From: Clostridiales bacterium
GTDB lineage: Bacteria > Bacillota > Clostridia > Lachnospirales > Lachnospiraceae
Direction of reading: 5' to 3'
DNA length: 9,435 nt
Assembly: GCA_012512995.1 (NCBI GenBank)
Contig: JAAZDA010000457.1
Location: 1-9,435 of the forward strand
The translations under genes and the position numbers were made by a program. The notes under the pieces are model-generated. The model searched no databases, was not told the DNA's origin, and saw only the letters and a program-made list of their open reading frames with translations. Positions 1 to 6,980 of the stretch are shown one piece after another (position 1 is the stretch's first letter; each line of letters opens with the position of its first letter).

Positions 1-56
1 ATATTCACATTGGCCTCCTAACAGCGCGATATTCACATTAGCCTCCTAACAGAGCG
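1..56. repeat. 28-bp tandem duplication spanning carA end and next gene's start region
   Basis: Bases 1-28 and 29-56 are head-to-tail copies of a 28-bp unit, differing only at 12/40 (g/a) and 24/52 (c/a). Read on the minus strand, each copy holds TTAGGAGG, a 5-base spacer and ATGTGAATAT or close to it. The upstream copy (29-56) contains the carA TAG stop (46-48), so stop and SD overlap. The second copy repeats the SD (plus-strand 14-19) and a possible GTG start (6-8). Because 28 is not a multiple of 3, the two GTG codons (34-36 and 6-8) are in different frames. The unit begins exactly at the window edge, so further copies may lie outside. Confidence 0.95.
14..19 (-). promoter_or_regulatory. 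Ribosome binding site for the next gene (probably carB)
   Basis: The minus strand reads AGGAGG here, then CCAAT and a GTG at 6-8 followed by AAT AT. This is a strong SD with 5-base spacing in front of a gene that begins at the window edge. CarB would be expected right after carA, but only about three codons are visible, so its identity is inferred from position alone. A second identical SD at 42-47, inside the other repeat copy, overlaps the carA stop codon. Confidence 0.55.
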
Positions 57-1311
57 TTTTATTCTTTACCATCTCCAGGAATCTGTCGAACATGAATTCA
101 GTATCCTGCGGACCGGCACATGCTTCCGGATGGAACTGAACTGTGAAGATATTCTTTCCGACATAGTGAAGTCCTTCATTTGTGCCGTCATTGACATTTG
201 TGAAAGATGGGACCGCCACCCTGGGATCGAGCGAATTCATATCCACAGCATAGCCATGGTTCTGAGATGAAATATAGACACGTCCTGTTGACAGATCTTT
301 TACAGGGTGATTACCGCCGCGATGACCGTACTTGAGTTTGTATGTATCAGCTCCCGTTGCAAGAGCCATCAGCTGATGGCCGAGGCATATTGCAAATATC
401 GGAGTATCGCTCTCATAAAGCTTCCTGATTTCCTTAATGATCTCTGTGCATTCCTTGGGATCCCCGGGGCCGTTCGACAGCATTATTCCATCGGGATCGG
501 CGGCAAGGATCTCAGAAGCCTTTGTTCCTGCAGGATATACTGTAACGTTGCAGCCTCTTGATGAAAGGCATCTTGCAATGTTCTTTTTTGTTCCAAGATC
601 GAGAAGTGCGATCTCAAGATGGCGCGTTGATGATGTGTTTTTGCCGTCATCCGTGGCTTCCGCGCTTGTTTTGACTATTCCGGTCAATTCGTGTACCAGG
701 CTTGGTTTCTTCTCGTGAGTGATCTTTCCGTCCTCATCCGGCACATTGTATGACTCAGCGTCAAAGACGGCGCTCCCTGAGACAGGGCCGTTCTCATCAA
801 GTGAATCGACGCCCCTGACTTCATATTTATCAGAGCATGTGACTTTCTCTACTACCTTGCCACATGTATAGGCCCTGAGCTTTGGCATTATCTCATCAAT
901 GCTGTAGTTCTCATTCGATGTTATGCACCCGTTCATAGTGCCCTTTTCACGGAGGATCCTTGTGAGCTTTCTCGTGTCGATTCCCTCGATCCCCGGAAGA
1001 TCATAAGTGTCCATGAATTTCCCGAGCGACATATCTGATCTGAAATTGCTGGGCACTCTGGCCAGTTCTCTCACTATCAGAGCGTCCGGCCATGGTCTGC
1101 CTGATTCCAGGTCATCCATACATACGCCATAGTTTCCTATAAGTGGATATGTCATACATACAGCCTGTCCCGCGTATGAAGGATCTGTAAGTACTTCTGT
1201 ATAGCCGGCCATCGTTGTATTGAATACGATCTCGCTTATCACATCGCGGTCAGCACCGATTCTTCTGCCCGGAAATACAGTGCCGTCCTCAAGTATCAGA
1301 AATGCTTTCAT
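46..1311 (-). CDS. carA: Carbamoyl-phosphate synthase small (glutaminase) subunit
   Basis: CarA hydrolyses glutamine and passes ammonia to the large subunit CarB, which makes carbamoyl phosphate for pyrimidine and arginine synthesis in the cytoplasm. The N-terminal CPSase small-chain domain (about 1-160) starts MKAFLILEDG and includes NTTMAGYTEVLTDPSYAGQ and GIDTRKLTR. The class I glutaminase domain runs from about 232 to 417. Its triad is visible: Cys309 in FAICLGHQL, and His394 and Glu396 in VQFHPEACAGP. SNGPGDP is also present. At 421 residues it exceeds E. coli CarA (382). The excess is a polar, acidic linker at about 164-230 between the domains. The ATG at 1311 has GGAGG (1317-1321) five bases upstream; an out-of-frame ATG at 1315 is ignored. 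It lies 21 bases after purL with no visible terminator or promoter between, so co-transcription is likely. Confidence 0.97.
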   Translation of the reverse strand: MKAFLILEDGTVFPGRRIGADRDVISEIVFNTTMAGYTEVLTDPSYAGQAVCMTYPLIGNYGVCMDDLESGRPWPDALIVRELARVPSNFRSDMSLGKFMDTYDLPGIEGIDTRKLTRILREKGTMNGCITSNENYSIDEIMPKLRAYTCGKVVEKVTCSDKYEVRGVDSLDENGPVSGSAVFDAESYNVPDEDGKITHEKKPSLVHELTGIVKTSAEATDDGKNTSSTRHLEIALLDLGTKKNIARCLSSRGCNVTVYPAGTKASEILAADPDGIMLSNGPGDPKECTEIIKEIRKLYESDTPIFAICLGHQLMALATGADTYKLKYGHRGGNHPVKDLSTGRVYISSQNHGYAVDMNSLDPRVAVPSFTNVNDGTNEGLHYVGKNIFTVQFHPEACAGPQDTEFMFDRFLEMVKNKTLC

Positions 1312-1332
1312 TCATGCCTCCGTAACTTATTT

Positions 1333-4300
1333 TTACAGGAAATAACGAACTCCGCTTTCAAATATCTTCATATCCTGTCTGCCGACTATGTTGATGGCGA
1401 CTCCGTCGCCTCTTCTCTCGCTGTGGCACATCTTTCCGAGCACTCTCCCGTCAGGTGATGTTATTCCTTCTATCGCGTGGAACGAACCGTTGAAATTCCA
1501 TTCCTCATCCATGCTGACATTGCCTTCCGGGTCGCAGTACTGAGTCGCGACCTGTCCTGCTGCAAAGAGCTCTTTTATTGTATCTTCAGGTGCGACAAAA
1601 CGTCCTTCACCGTGGGATGCAGGGTTAACATAGACACCTCCGAGATCGGCTTCCTGAAGCCATGGGCTCAGATTTGAAACTGTCCTGATATAAGCCTCTC
1701 TTGAAATGTGCCTGCCTATTGTATTGAATGTGAGCGTCGGGGATTCCTGCGTCTGCGCGTCTGTTATCTTTCCAAATGGTACAAGTCCGAGTTTTATCAG
1801 AGCCTGGAAACCATTGCAGATGCCGAGCGCCAGTCCATCGCGCTCTCCGAGAAGCTCATCCACAGCTTCGCGGATCCTGGCATTTCGGAAAGCTGTAGCA
1901 AAGAACTTGGCTGAGCCGTCCGGTTCATCGCCGGCAGAGAACCCGCCGGGGAACATTATTATCTGTGACTTCTCAATACCGTCGCGGAAAGCGTCTACCG
2001 ATCCGCGTATATCCTCGGCGTTCAGGTTCACAAATACCTTTGTGATCGTCTTTGCCCCTGCTCTCTCAAATGAAGCAGCTGCATCGTACTCACAGTTCGT
2101 TCCAGGAAAAACAGGGATGAACACTGTGGGCTGGGCGATCTTGTGTGAACATACTACAACGCCGTTGTATCTGCCGGGATCATCAGCATCAGGTCTCTTC
2201 TCAGCGTCATAAAGCGGTGATGCCACTTCTTCGTCATTTTCCTTTACATAAGTCGGGAAAACTCTCTCGAGAGGTTTCTGCCATGCTGACAGTGCATCTT
2301 TCAGTGAGACCTCTGTCTCGCCGTATGCAAATGCCGGTCCTTCATTCTCAGAACGTCCTGTCGTTGTACCGACAATTCTGTAATCACCGCACTCCCAGTC
2401 AAGTTCCTCGAGCGCATCAGCGTCATCAGGAGCCATCTCAGCGATTATATTACCTATGCCGTTCGCAAAGAGATCCTTAACCTCAAGTCTGCTGTCAAAA
2501 CGCACTCCATAATGATTACCAAATGCCATCTGAGCCGCAGCCGCTGCAATACCGCTGCATTCGACTGCATGTGCGGACAGTATTAAGTCGTCATGAATGA
2601 GCGATGTGATTCTTTCATAGAGATTGAGTACATCGCTGTATACAGGAATATCATAATCATCTTTGTTAATTCTGAATTCTACGAGGACATTGCCCTCAGC
2701 CTTTATGTCGTTTGTAATGATGTCATCCTGACCTGCAACATCGACCGCAAAGGAAACAAGTGTGGGCGGGACATCGATATCATTGAATGTTCCGGACATT
2801 GAATCTTTGCCGCCTATAGCGGCCAATCCGTAACCTATCTGGGCATCATACGCGCCGAGCAGTGCCGCAAAAGGCTGGCTCCAGCGCTTCGGATCCTCAC
2901 TCATCCTGCGGAAGTATTCCTGGAATGTGAGATGTATCTTTTCTGTGCTTCCGCCAAATGCCACTATCTTGGCTACTGACTCTGTTACAGCGTAAATTGC
3001 TCCGTGGTAGGGGCTCCATGATGACAGATAAGGATCAAAACCATAACTCATCATAGTCACTGTATCAGATGTGCCGTGAAGTATAGGAAGTTTTGCGACC
3101 ATTGTCTGAGTCTGTGTCCTCTGATACTTGCCGCCGTAAGGCATATCAACTGATCCGGCACCTATGGATGAGTCGAACATCTCGACCAGTCCCTTCTGCG
3201 AGCAGGTATTCAGATCAGAAAGCTGTGAAATGAAAGCTCCCGGGAAGTCCTCTTCGTTCTTCTCAAGTTTTGCCGCAACAGCACCGCAGGCGATCTTCTC
3301 AAGATAATTGTCTTCTTCAGAAGGTGTTTCGACCTCGACTGAGCACTCCTGATGGGCGCCGTTCGTATCGAGGAATCTGCGTGAAATATTGACTATATCC
3401 TTGTCTCTCCATGTAAGGACGAGATCCGGGTTCTTAGTTACAACAGCAAGGGGCGTAGCTTCGAGGTTCTCTTCCTCTGCATACCCGAGGAACTGTTCTT
3501 TATCTTCAGGCGCAACAACAACTGCCATTCTCTCCTGTGACTCTGAGATGGCAAGTTCTGTTCCGTCAAGTCCTTCATACTTCTTTGGCACAAGGTCAAG
3601 ATTGACTTTGAGTCCGTCTGCAAGCTCTCCTATTGCTACGGATACGCCGCCGGCTCCGAAATCATTACACTTCTTTATCATGTGTGCGACTTCAGGTCTT
3701 CTGAAAAGTCTCTGCAACTTGCGCTCTGTCGGAGCATTACCTTTCTGGACCTCAGCTCCGCATGTTGCAAGAGATTTTGAGTTATGTGCCTTGGATGCGC
3801 CTGTCGCGCCTCCTATGCCGTCGCGCCCTGTTCTTCCGCCGAGAAGAATGATTATATCTCCCGGGTCAGAGCTCAGACGCTCAACGCTGCTGCGGGGTGC
3901 GGCTCCCATTACTGCGCCGATCTCCATTCGTTTTGCCACATAATTCGGATGATATATCTCTCTGACATGACCTGTCGCAAGGCCTATCTGATTTCCATAG
4001 CTTGAATAGCCCTGAGCTGCTCCGCGAACAAGTTTCTTCTGCGGAAGTTTGCCCGCCAGTGTCTCGGATACCGGAACTGTCGGATCTGCGGCACCTGTGA
4101 CACGCATTGCCTGATAAACATAGCCTCTGCCCGAGAGCGGATCCCTTATTGCTCCGCCAAGGCATGTGGCAGCGCCACCGAACGGCTCGATCTCAGTCGG
4201 GTGATTATGTGTCTCGTTCTTGAAGAAAACAAGCCATTCCTCAGTCTCAGGTCCGTTGCCATAATCTGTCTCGACAGGAACTATGACTGTGCAGGCATTG

Positions 4301-5211
4301 TTCTCCTCGGATTTCTCCATATCGTTAAGTTTTCCGTCAGCCCTCAGTTTCTTCATTCCCATGAGAGCTATGTCCATCAGACAGACATATTTCTCCGGGC
4401 GATCCTTATAAAGCTCAGCGAACGTATCGCGGTAACTCCTGTATGTGAGCTCCATCGGTGTCGCGTAATAACCCTCGTCAAAACTGACGTCCTTAAGCTC
4501 GGTTGCAAATGTCGTATGACGGCAGTGATCTGACCAGTATGTGTCCAGTACTCTCACTTCAGTGATCGTTGGATCGCGGCGAACCTTTCCGTCAAAACTC
4601 CCGTCAAAATATTGTCTTATGTATTTGAAATCTTCATATGTCATCGCAAGTCCGAGCGAATCATAAAGTTCCCTGAATTCGTTCTCCGGCATCATGATGA
4701 AACCTTCCATCACAGCGACATCATCAGGCACCGGGTGTTTGATCTCAAGAGTCTCCGGTTTTTCCAGTCCCGTTTCTCTAGAATCTACCGGGTTGATGCA
4801 ATATCCTTTTATTCTCTCCATCTCTTCATCAGAGACAGTGCCTTCGAGGATATATGTTTTGGCTGTGATAATTGTAGGATTTTCCGTCGGATCTATGAAC
4901 TGTATGCACTGAACTGCTGAGTCAGCCCTCTGATCGAACTGCCCCGGGACAGGCTCCACCGAGAAAACACGTGCTCCGGCAGGAATCTCGATTGTCTCTC
5001 TGTACATGACATCGACCGGCGGTTCCGAAAAAACAGTCCTGCAGGCTGTCTCGAATACTTCATCCGAAATATTCTCCACATCGTATCTGATCATGATACG
5101 GACATTGCGGATCCCGGTCACTCCCAGGAAGTTCTTGATCTCGTCCCTCAACTGATCTGCTGCTACTGCATAAGGTGTTTTCTTCTCAACATAGATGCGT
5201 CTGACGTTCAT
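1333..5211 (-). CDS. purL: Phosphoribosylformylglycinamidine synthase, single-chain clostridial/streptococcal type
   Basis: This enzyme converts FGAR, ATP and glutamine to FGAM, the fourth step of de novo purine synthesis. At 1292 residues it combines the functions that Bacillus splits into PurS, PurQ and PurL. The order is a PurS-like N-terminal region (about 1-150), a linker, two AIRS-type synthetase halves, and a C-terminal class I glutaminase (about 1027-1292). The synthetase signature NETHNHP lies at 332-338, and GGKDSMSGT in the second half at 800-808. The glutaminase has FPGTNCEYD around Cys1040, nucleophile Cys1132 in GICNGFQ, and His1200 and Glu1202 in SHGEGRF. All catalytic elements appear intact. 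The start is ATG at 5211; the nearest AGGAG (5226-5230) is 14 bases away, rather far. It is the first gene of an apparent operon with carA. Confidence 0.97.
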   Translation of the reverse strand: MNVRRIYVEKKTPYAVAADQLRDEIKNFLGVTGIRNVRIMIRYDVENISDEVFETACRTVFSEPPVDVMYRETIEIPAGARVFSVEPVPGQFDQRADSAVQCIQFIDPTENPTIITAKTYILEGTVSDEEMERIKGYCINPVDSRETGLEKPETLEIKHPVPDDVAVMEGFIMMPENEFRELYDSLGLAMTYEDFKYIRQYFDGSFDGKVRRDPTITEVRVLDTYWSDHCRHTTFATELKDVSFDEGYYATPMELTYRSYRDTFAELYKDRPEKYVCLMDIALMGMKKLRADGKLNDMEKSEENNACTVIVPVETDYGNGPETEEWLVFFKNETHNHPTEIEPFGGAATCLGGAIRDPLSGRGYVYQAMRVTGAADPTVPVSETLAGKLPQKKLVRGAAQGYSSYGNQIGLATGHVREIYHPNYVAKRMEIGAVMGAAPRSSVERLSSDPGDIIILLGGRTGRDGIGGATGASKAHNSKSLATCGAEVQKGNAPTERKLQRLFRRPEVAHMIKKCNDFGAGGVSVAIGELADGLKVNLDLVPKKYEGLDGTELAISESQERMAVVVAPEDKEQFLGYAEEENLEATPLAVVTKNPDLVLTWRDKDIVNISRRFLDTNGAHQECSVEVETPSEEDNYLEKIACGAVAAKLEKNEEDFPGAFISQLSDLNTCSQKGLVEMFDSSIGAGSVDMPYGGKYQRTQTQTMVAKLPILHGTSDTVTMMSYGFDPYLSSWSPYHGAIYAVTESVAKIVAFGGSTEKIHLTFQEYFRRMSEDPKRWSQPFAALLGAYDAQIGYGLAAIGGKDSMSGTFNDIDVPPTLVSFAVDVAGQDDIITNDIKAEGNVLVEFRINKDDYDIPVYSDVLNLYERITSLIHDDLILSAHAVECSGIAAAAAQMAFGNHYGVRFDSRLEVKDLFANGIGNIIAEMAPDDADALEELDWECGDYRIVGTTTGRSENEGPAFAYGETEVSLKDALSAWQKPLERVFPTYVKENDEEVASPLYDAEKRPDADDPGRYNGVVVCSHKIAQPTVFIPVFPGTNCEYDAAASFERAGAKTITKVFVNLNAEDIRGSVDAFRDGIEKSQIIMFPGGFSAGDEPDGSAKFFATAFRNARIREAVDELLGERDGLALGICNGFQALIKLGLVPFGKITDAQTQESPTLTFNTIGRHISREAYIRTVSNLSPWLQEADLGGVYVNPASHGEGRFVAPEDTIKELFAAGQVATQYCDPEGNVSMDEEWNFNGSFHAIEGITSPDGRVLGKMCHSERRGDGVAINIVGRQDMKIFESGVRYFL

Positions 5212-5283
5212 ATCAGGTTTTCTCTCTCCTTGTAGGTTGGTTAGATGTGTTGTCGGTCCCGCGGTCTGCCCGCTTTGACTGGA

Positions 5284-5312
5284 ATTATAACAACAAGCTT
5301 ATTAAAAGTACA
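5284..5312 (-). promoter_or_regulatory. Predicted purL-carA promoter
   Basis: On the minus strand a perfect TATAAT (5284-5289) is preceded by TG-T, an extended -10. Seventeen bases upstream is TGTACT (5307-5312), a weak -35 with three matches to TTGACA. It lies just after the tRNA terminator and predicts a leader of roughly 65 bases before purL. I see no purine riboswitch or T-box, and the leader is too short for either. No PurR-box pair was recognised. Confidence 0.65.
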
Positions 5313-5344
5313 GTTATGATTAAGCTGCACTCAGGTCCTCTTCG

Positions 5345-5378
5345 CAAAAACAGGGCTGCCGCAAATTGCGACAGCCCC
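5345..5378 (-). terminator. Intrinsic terminator after tRNA-Trp
   Basis: On the minus strand, GGGCTGTCGCA (5367-5377) and TGCGGCAGCCC (5353-5363) form an 11-bp stem with one G-U pair around a 3-base ATT loop. It is followed by TGTTTTTG, a short U tract. It starts about ten bases past the tRNA 3' end and separates the tRNA from the purL promoter. Confidence 0.9.
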
Positions 5379-5387
5379 GCTGTTGAG

Positions 5388-5459
5388 CAGAGGAAGAGGG
5401 ACTCGAACCCCCATGAGCGGTTTTGGAGACCGCAATACTAGCCATTGTATGATTCCTCT
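5388..5459 (-). tRNA. trnW: tRNA-Trp (anticodon CCA)
   Basis: The cloverleaf can be folded by eye. The 7-bp acceptor stem AGAGGAA/TTCCTCT is perfect, with discriminator G at 5388. The D stem is ATAC/GTAT around a loop containing GG. The anticodon stem GCGGT/ACCGC encloses loop CTCCAAA with anticodon CCA, which reads the tryptophan codon UGG. The variable loop is short. The T arm GGGGG/CCCTC encloses TTCGAGT. The 3' CCA is not encoded (CTC follows), so it must be added after transcription. It has a strong promoter just upstream and a terminator just downstream, so it forms its own transcription unit. Confidence 0.97.
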
Positions 5460-5494
5460 ATATATGTCCGTCGTTTTCTCGGCTGACTTCATGG

Positions 5495-5523
5495 ATTATA
5501 GCATAGCAATACTCCCGATTCAA
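5495..5523 (-). promoter_or_regulatory. Predicted tRNA-Trp promoter
   Basis: The minus strand carries TTGAAT (5518-5523), exactly 17 bases, then TATAAT (5495-5500), with TG-C before the -10 giving an extended -10. This near-consensus housekeeping promoter sits between the VanZ-family stop (5539) and the tRNA (5459). I see no terminator between the VanZ-family gene and this promoter, so some read-through into the tRNA is also possible. Confidence 0.85.
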
Positions 5524-5538
5524 GGACAAAATAGTATG

Positions 5539-6072
5539 CTACCTCTTCTTCATCCTGAGCGGGCGGAAGATGGTAGCACTTCCCAGCCACGACACGAACC
5601 TGCCTGTAAGCGCTCCGATAAGAGCCCCGCCACTGTCTATAAGAACATCACGGCCACTGGCAGTCCTGCCGGCAGAATAGAGCTGGTGATACTCATCAGT
5701 GCAGGCATATGCCGCACATATTCCCACCGTAACAACAATGAGTGGAAATCCCCGCAGCCCATAGACATAAAGCGGTATTGAAAGAGTGATGGCAAGCAGG
5801 CAATATTCTGCCATATGCGCGGCCTTCCTAACATATCTTTCAAGCTTCCAGGTGTATATGCTGATCTGACCTTCGTCCCAGCCCTTTTCAAAACGCTCAT
5901 TGTATTCCACCACGATCCTTCGTGTAAATGTCAGGCTCTCTTCCGTGCTCTGTATTCCATTGTCAGCAGAAAAACTGAAGATCATACATGCCACAAGGAT
6001 CGCCGGCACAAATGACAGCGGCTTCAGGAGCAGTCTCAGTGTTTTTTTGATGAACAGCCAAATATATTTCAT
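5539..6072 (-). CDS. VanZ-family membrane protein
   Basis: This is a 177-residue integral membrane protein of the VanZ-like family. Some relatives contribute to low-level teicoplanin resistance, but for most members the role is unknown. Visible family motifs are SFSA (33-36) after the first hydrophobic segment, RKAAHMAEY (82-90), DEYHQLYSAGR (126-136), then Asp142 and the glycine-rich IDSGGALIGAL. Membrane segments fall near 18-35, 88-106, 109-127 and 143-164. The frame stays open up to 6222, but that longer start would overlap the glycosylase gene by 113 bases and add a charged, non-family extension. I therefore chose ATG at 6072, which gives a 37-base gap. No clear SD precedes it, so translation may depend on coupling or be weak. 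It is probably the last gene of the dnaK cluster. No vancomycin-resistance genes are nearby. Confidence 0.85.
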   Translation of the reverse strand: MKYIWLFIKKTLRLLLKPLSFVPAILVACMIFSFSADNGIQSTEESLTFTRRIVVEYNERFEKGWDEGQISIYTWKLERYVRKAAHMAEYCLLAITLSIPLYVYGLRGFPLIVVTVGICAAYACTDEYHQLYSAGRTASGRDVLIDSGGALIGALTGRFVSWLGSATIFRPLRMKKR

Positions 6073-6109
6073 ATCAGAACGTGATTCAACTTCCCGGACA
6101 GTTGTGTAT

Positions 6110-6958
6110 TCACGCCTGTCCCTTTGATATCTTTCTGTAATGTGCGAACATATACTGCTGATAGACTCCGTTATACGGACGATATGATTCAATCGGATAT
6201 CCGTCAGGATATTTGTCGGCAAGAATGCGCTTCACCCATACATCGATCGGGAACGCATCGAGATGATGCAGTCCGAAAAGTGACATACAGTTCGCGACCT
6301 TGGGTCCGACACCATAAATCTGACACAGCCCCTTTATTGTACCGGCTTCTGACACATCAGAGGCAGATTTATCAGCACATGTCATTTTTGCAAGATCAAT
6401 GCTCCCGTCCAGCACTCCCTCCGCCGTCCTTCTGACATAAGGCTCACGGTATCCGAGCCTGCACCTGCCAAGCGCTTCACCGCTCATCGCAGCTATCTGC
6501 CAAGGCTCCGGGAATGAATAATATGTTACGCCCCTTGTATCAACAAGCTCTGTTCCGGCTTCACTCGAAAGAAGTTCTATGGATCTTCTTATGATCGGAA
6601 TATTCCTGTTCTGGGAAATTATAAAACTGATGAGAGTCTCAAAAGGATCCTGTCGCAATATCCTTATTCCCTGTTCTTCCATGCATGATTCGTATAGAAA
6701 AGGATCCCTGTTCCTGTCTACTTTTCCACGGATCATCCGATAAGAAGTATCGAGATCAAGGTACCTGTGCCAGTACGATTCAAATTCCGTGCTGTCGCAC
6801 GAAACGTCAAAACATGATTCACCCTCATGTTTTATGTAGATACAACGGTCACCTGATATTACACGCCATGCTCCGTCTTCTGCTTCATTCCAGCGGAAAC
6901 ACTGACCGCTTTCAGCAATCTTTCGAAGATCGCAGTCATCACTTATTTCTATTCTCAT
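6110..6958 (-). CDS. 8-oxoguanine DNA glycosylase/AP lyase, OGG1 type
   Basis: This is a base-excision repair enzyme of the HhH-GPD superfamily, predicted to remove 8-oxoguanine opposite cytosine and nick the abasic site. The N-terminal OGG domain shows SGQCFRW (17-23). The helical core contains ISQNRNI (114-120), matching the asparagine-rich loop of OGG1 that contacts the opposite base. The helix-hairpin-helix GVGPKVANC (216-224) carries Lys220, equivalent to the Schiff-base lysine of human OGG1 (Lys249). Asp239 in FPIDVW matches catalytic Asp268. No iron-sulfur cysteine cluster is present, which argues against Nth or MutY. The 282-residue length suits bacterial OGG1-like proteins. ATG at 6958 follows GAGGGG (6962-6967). 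The gene starts 22 bases after the dnaK stop, so the two are probably co-transcribed. Confidence 0.93.
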   Translation of the reverse strand: MRIEISDDCDLRKIAESGQCFRWNEAEDGAWRVISGDRCIYIKHEGESCFDVSCDSTEFESYWHRYLDLDTSYRMIRGKVDRNRDPFLYESCMEEQGIRILRQDPFETLISFIISQNRNIPIIRRSIELLSSEAGTELVDTRGVTYYSFPEPWQIAAMSGEALGRCRLGYREPYVRRTAEGVLDGSIDLAKMTCADKSASDVSEAGTIKGLCQIYGVGPKVANCMSLFGLHHLDAFPIDVWVKRILADKYPDGYPIESYRPYNGVYQQYMFAHYRKISKGQA

Positions 6959-6980
6959 TTTCCCCTCATTTATAAATGTT

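Noticed and set aside
3389..3943. Plus-strand open frame of 184 codons
   Set aside because: It is antisense to the conserved synthetase core of purL, is low in complexity (Ser, Ala, Pro, Arg) and has no supporting SD.
5212..5283. Riboswitch, T-box or attenuator in the purL leader
   Set aside because: The predicted leader is about 65 bases, with no terminator hairpin and no purine-riboswitch core or T-box sequence. The adjacent hairpin at 5345-5378 belongs to the tRNA.
5247..5441. Plus-strand open frame across the tRNA and terminator
   Set aside because: It reads through the complement of tRNA-Trp and its terminator hairpin, so it is not coding.
5500..5538. Inverted repeat AGCATA...TATGCT between the VanZ-family gene and tRNA-Trp
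   Set aside because: The stem is only 6 bp with a loop of about 30 bases, has no U tract and overlaps the tRNA promoter, so it is neither a terminator nor a convincing operator.
6073..6222. N-terminal extension of the VanZ-family protein
   Set aside because: It overlaps the end of the glycosylase gene in another frame and encodes a charged stretch with no family resemblance. The family-like N-terminus begins at 6072.
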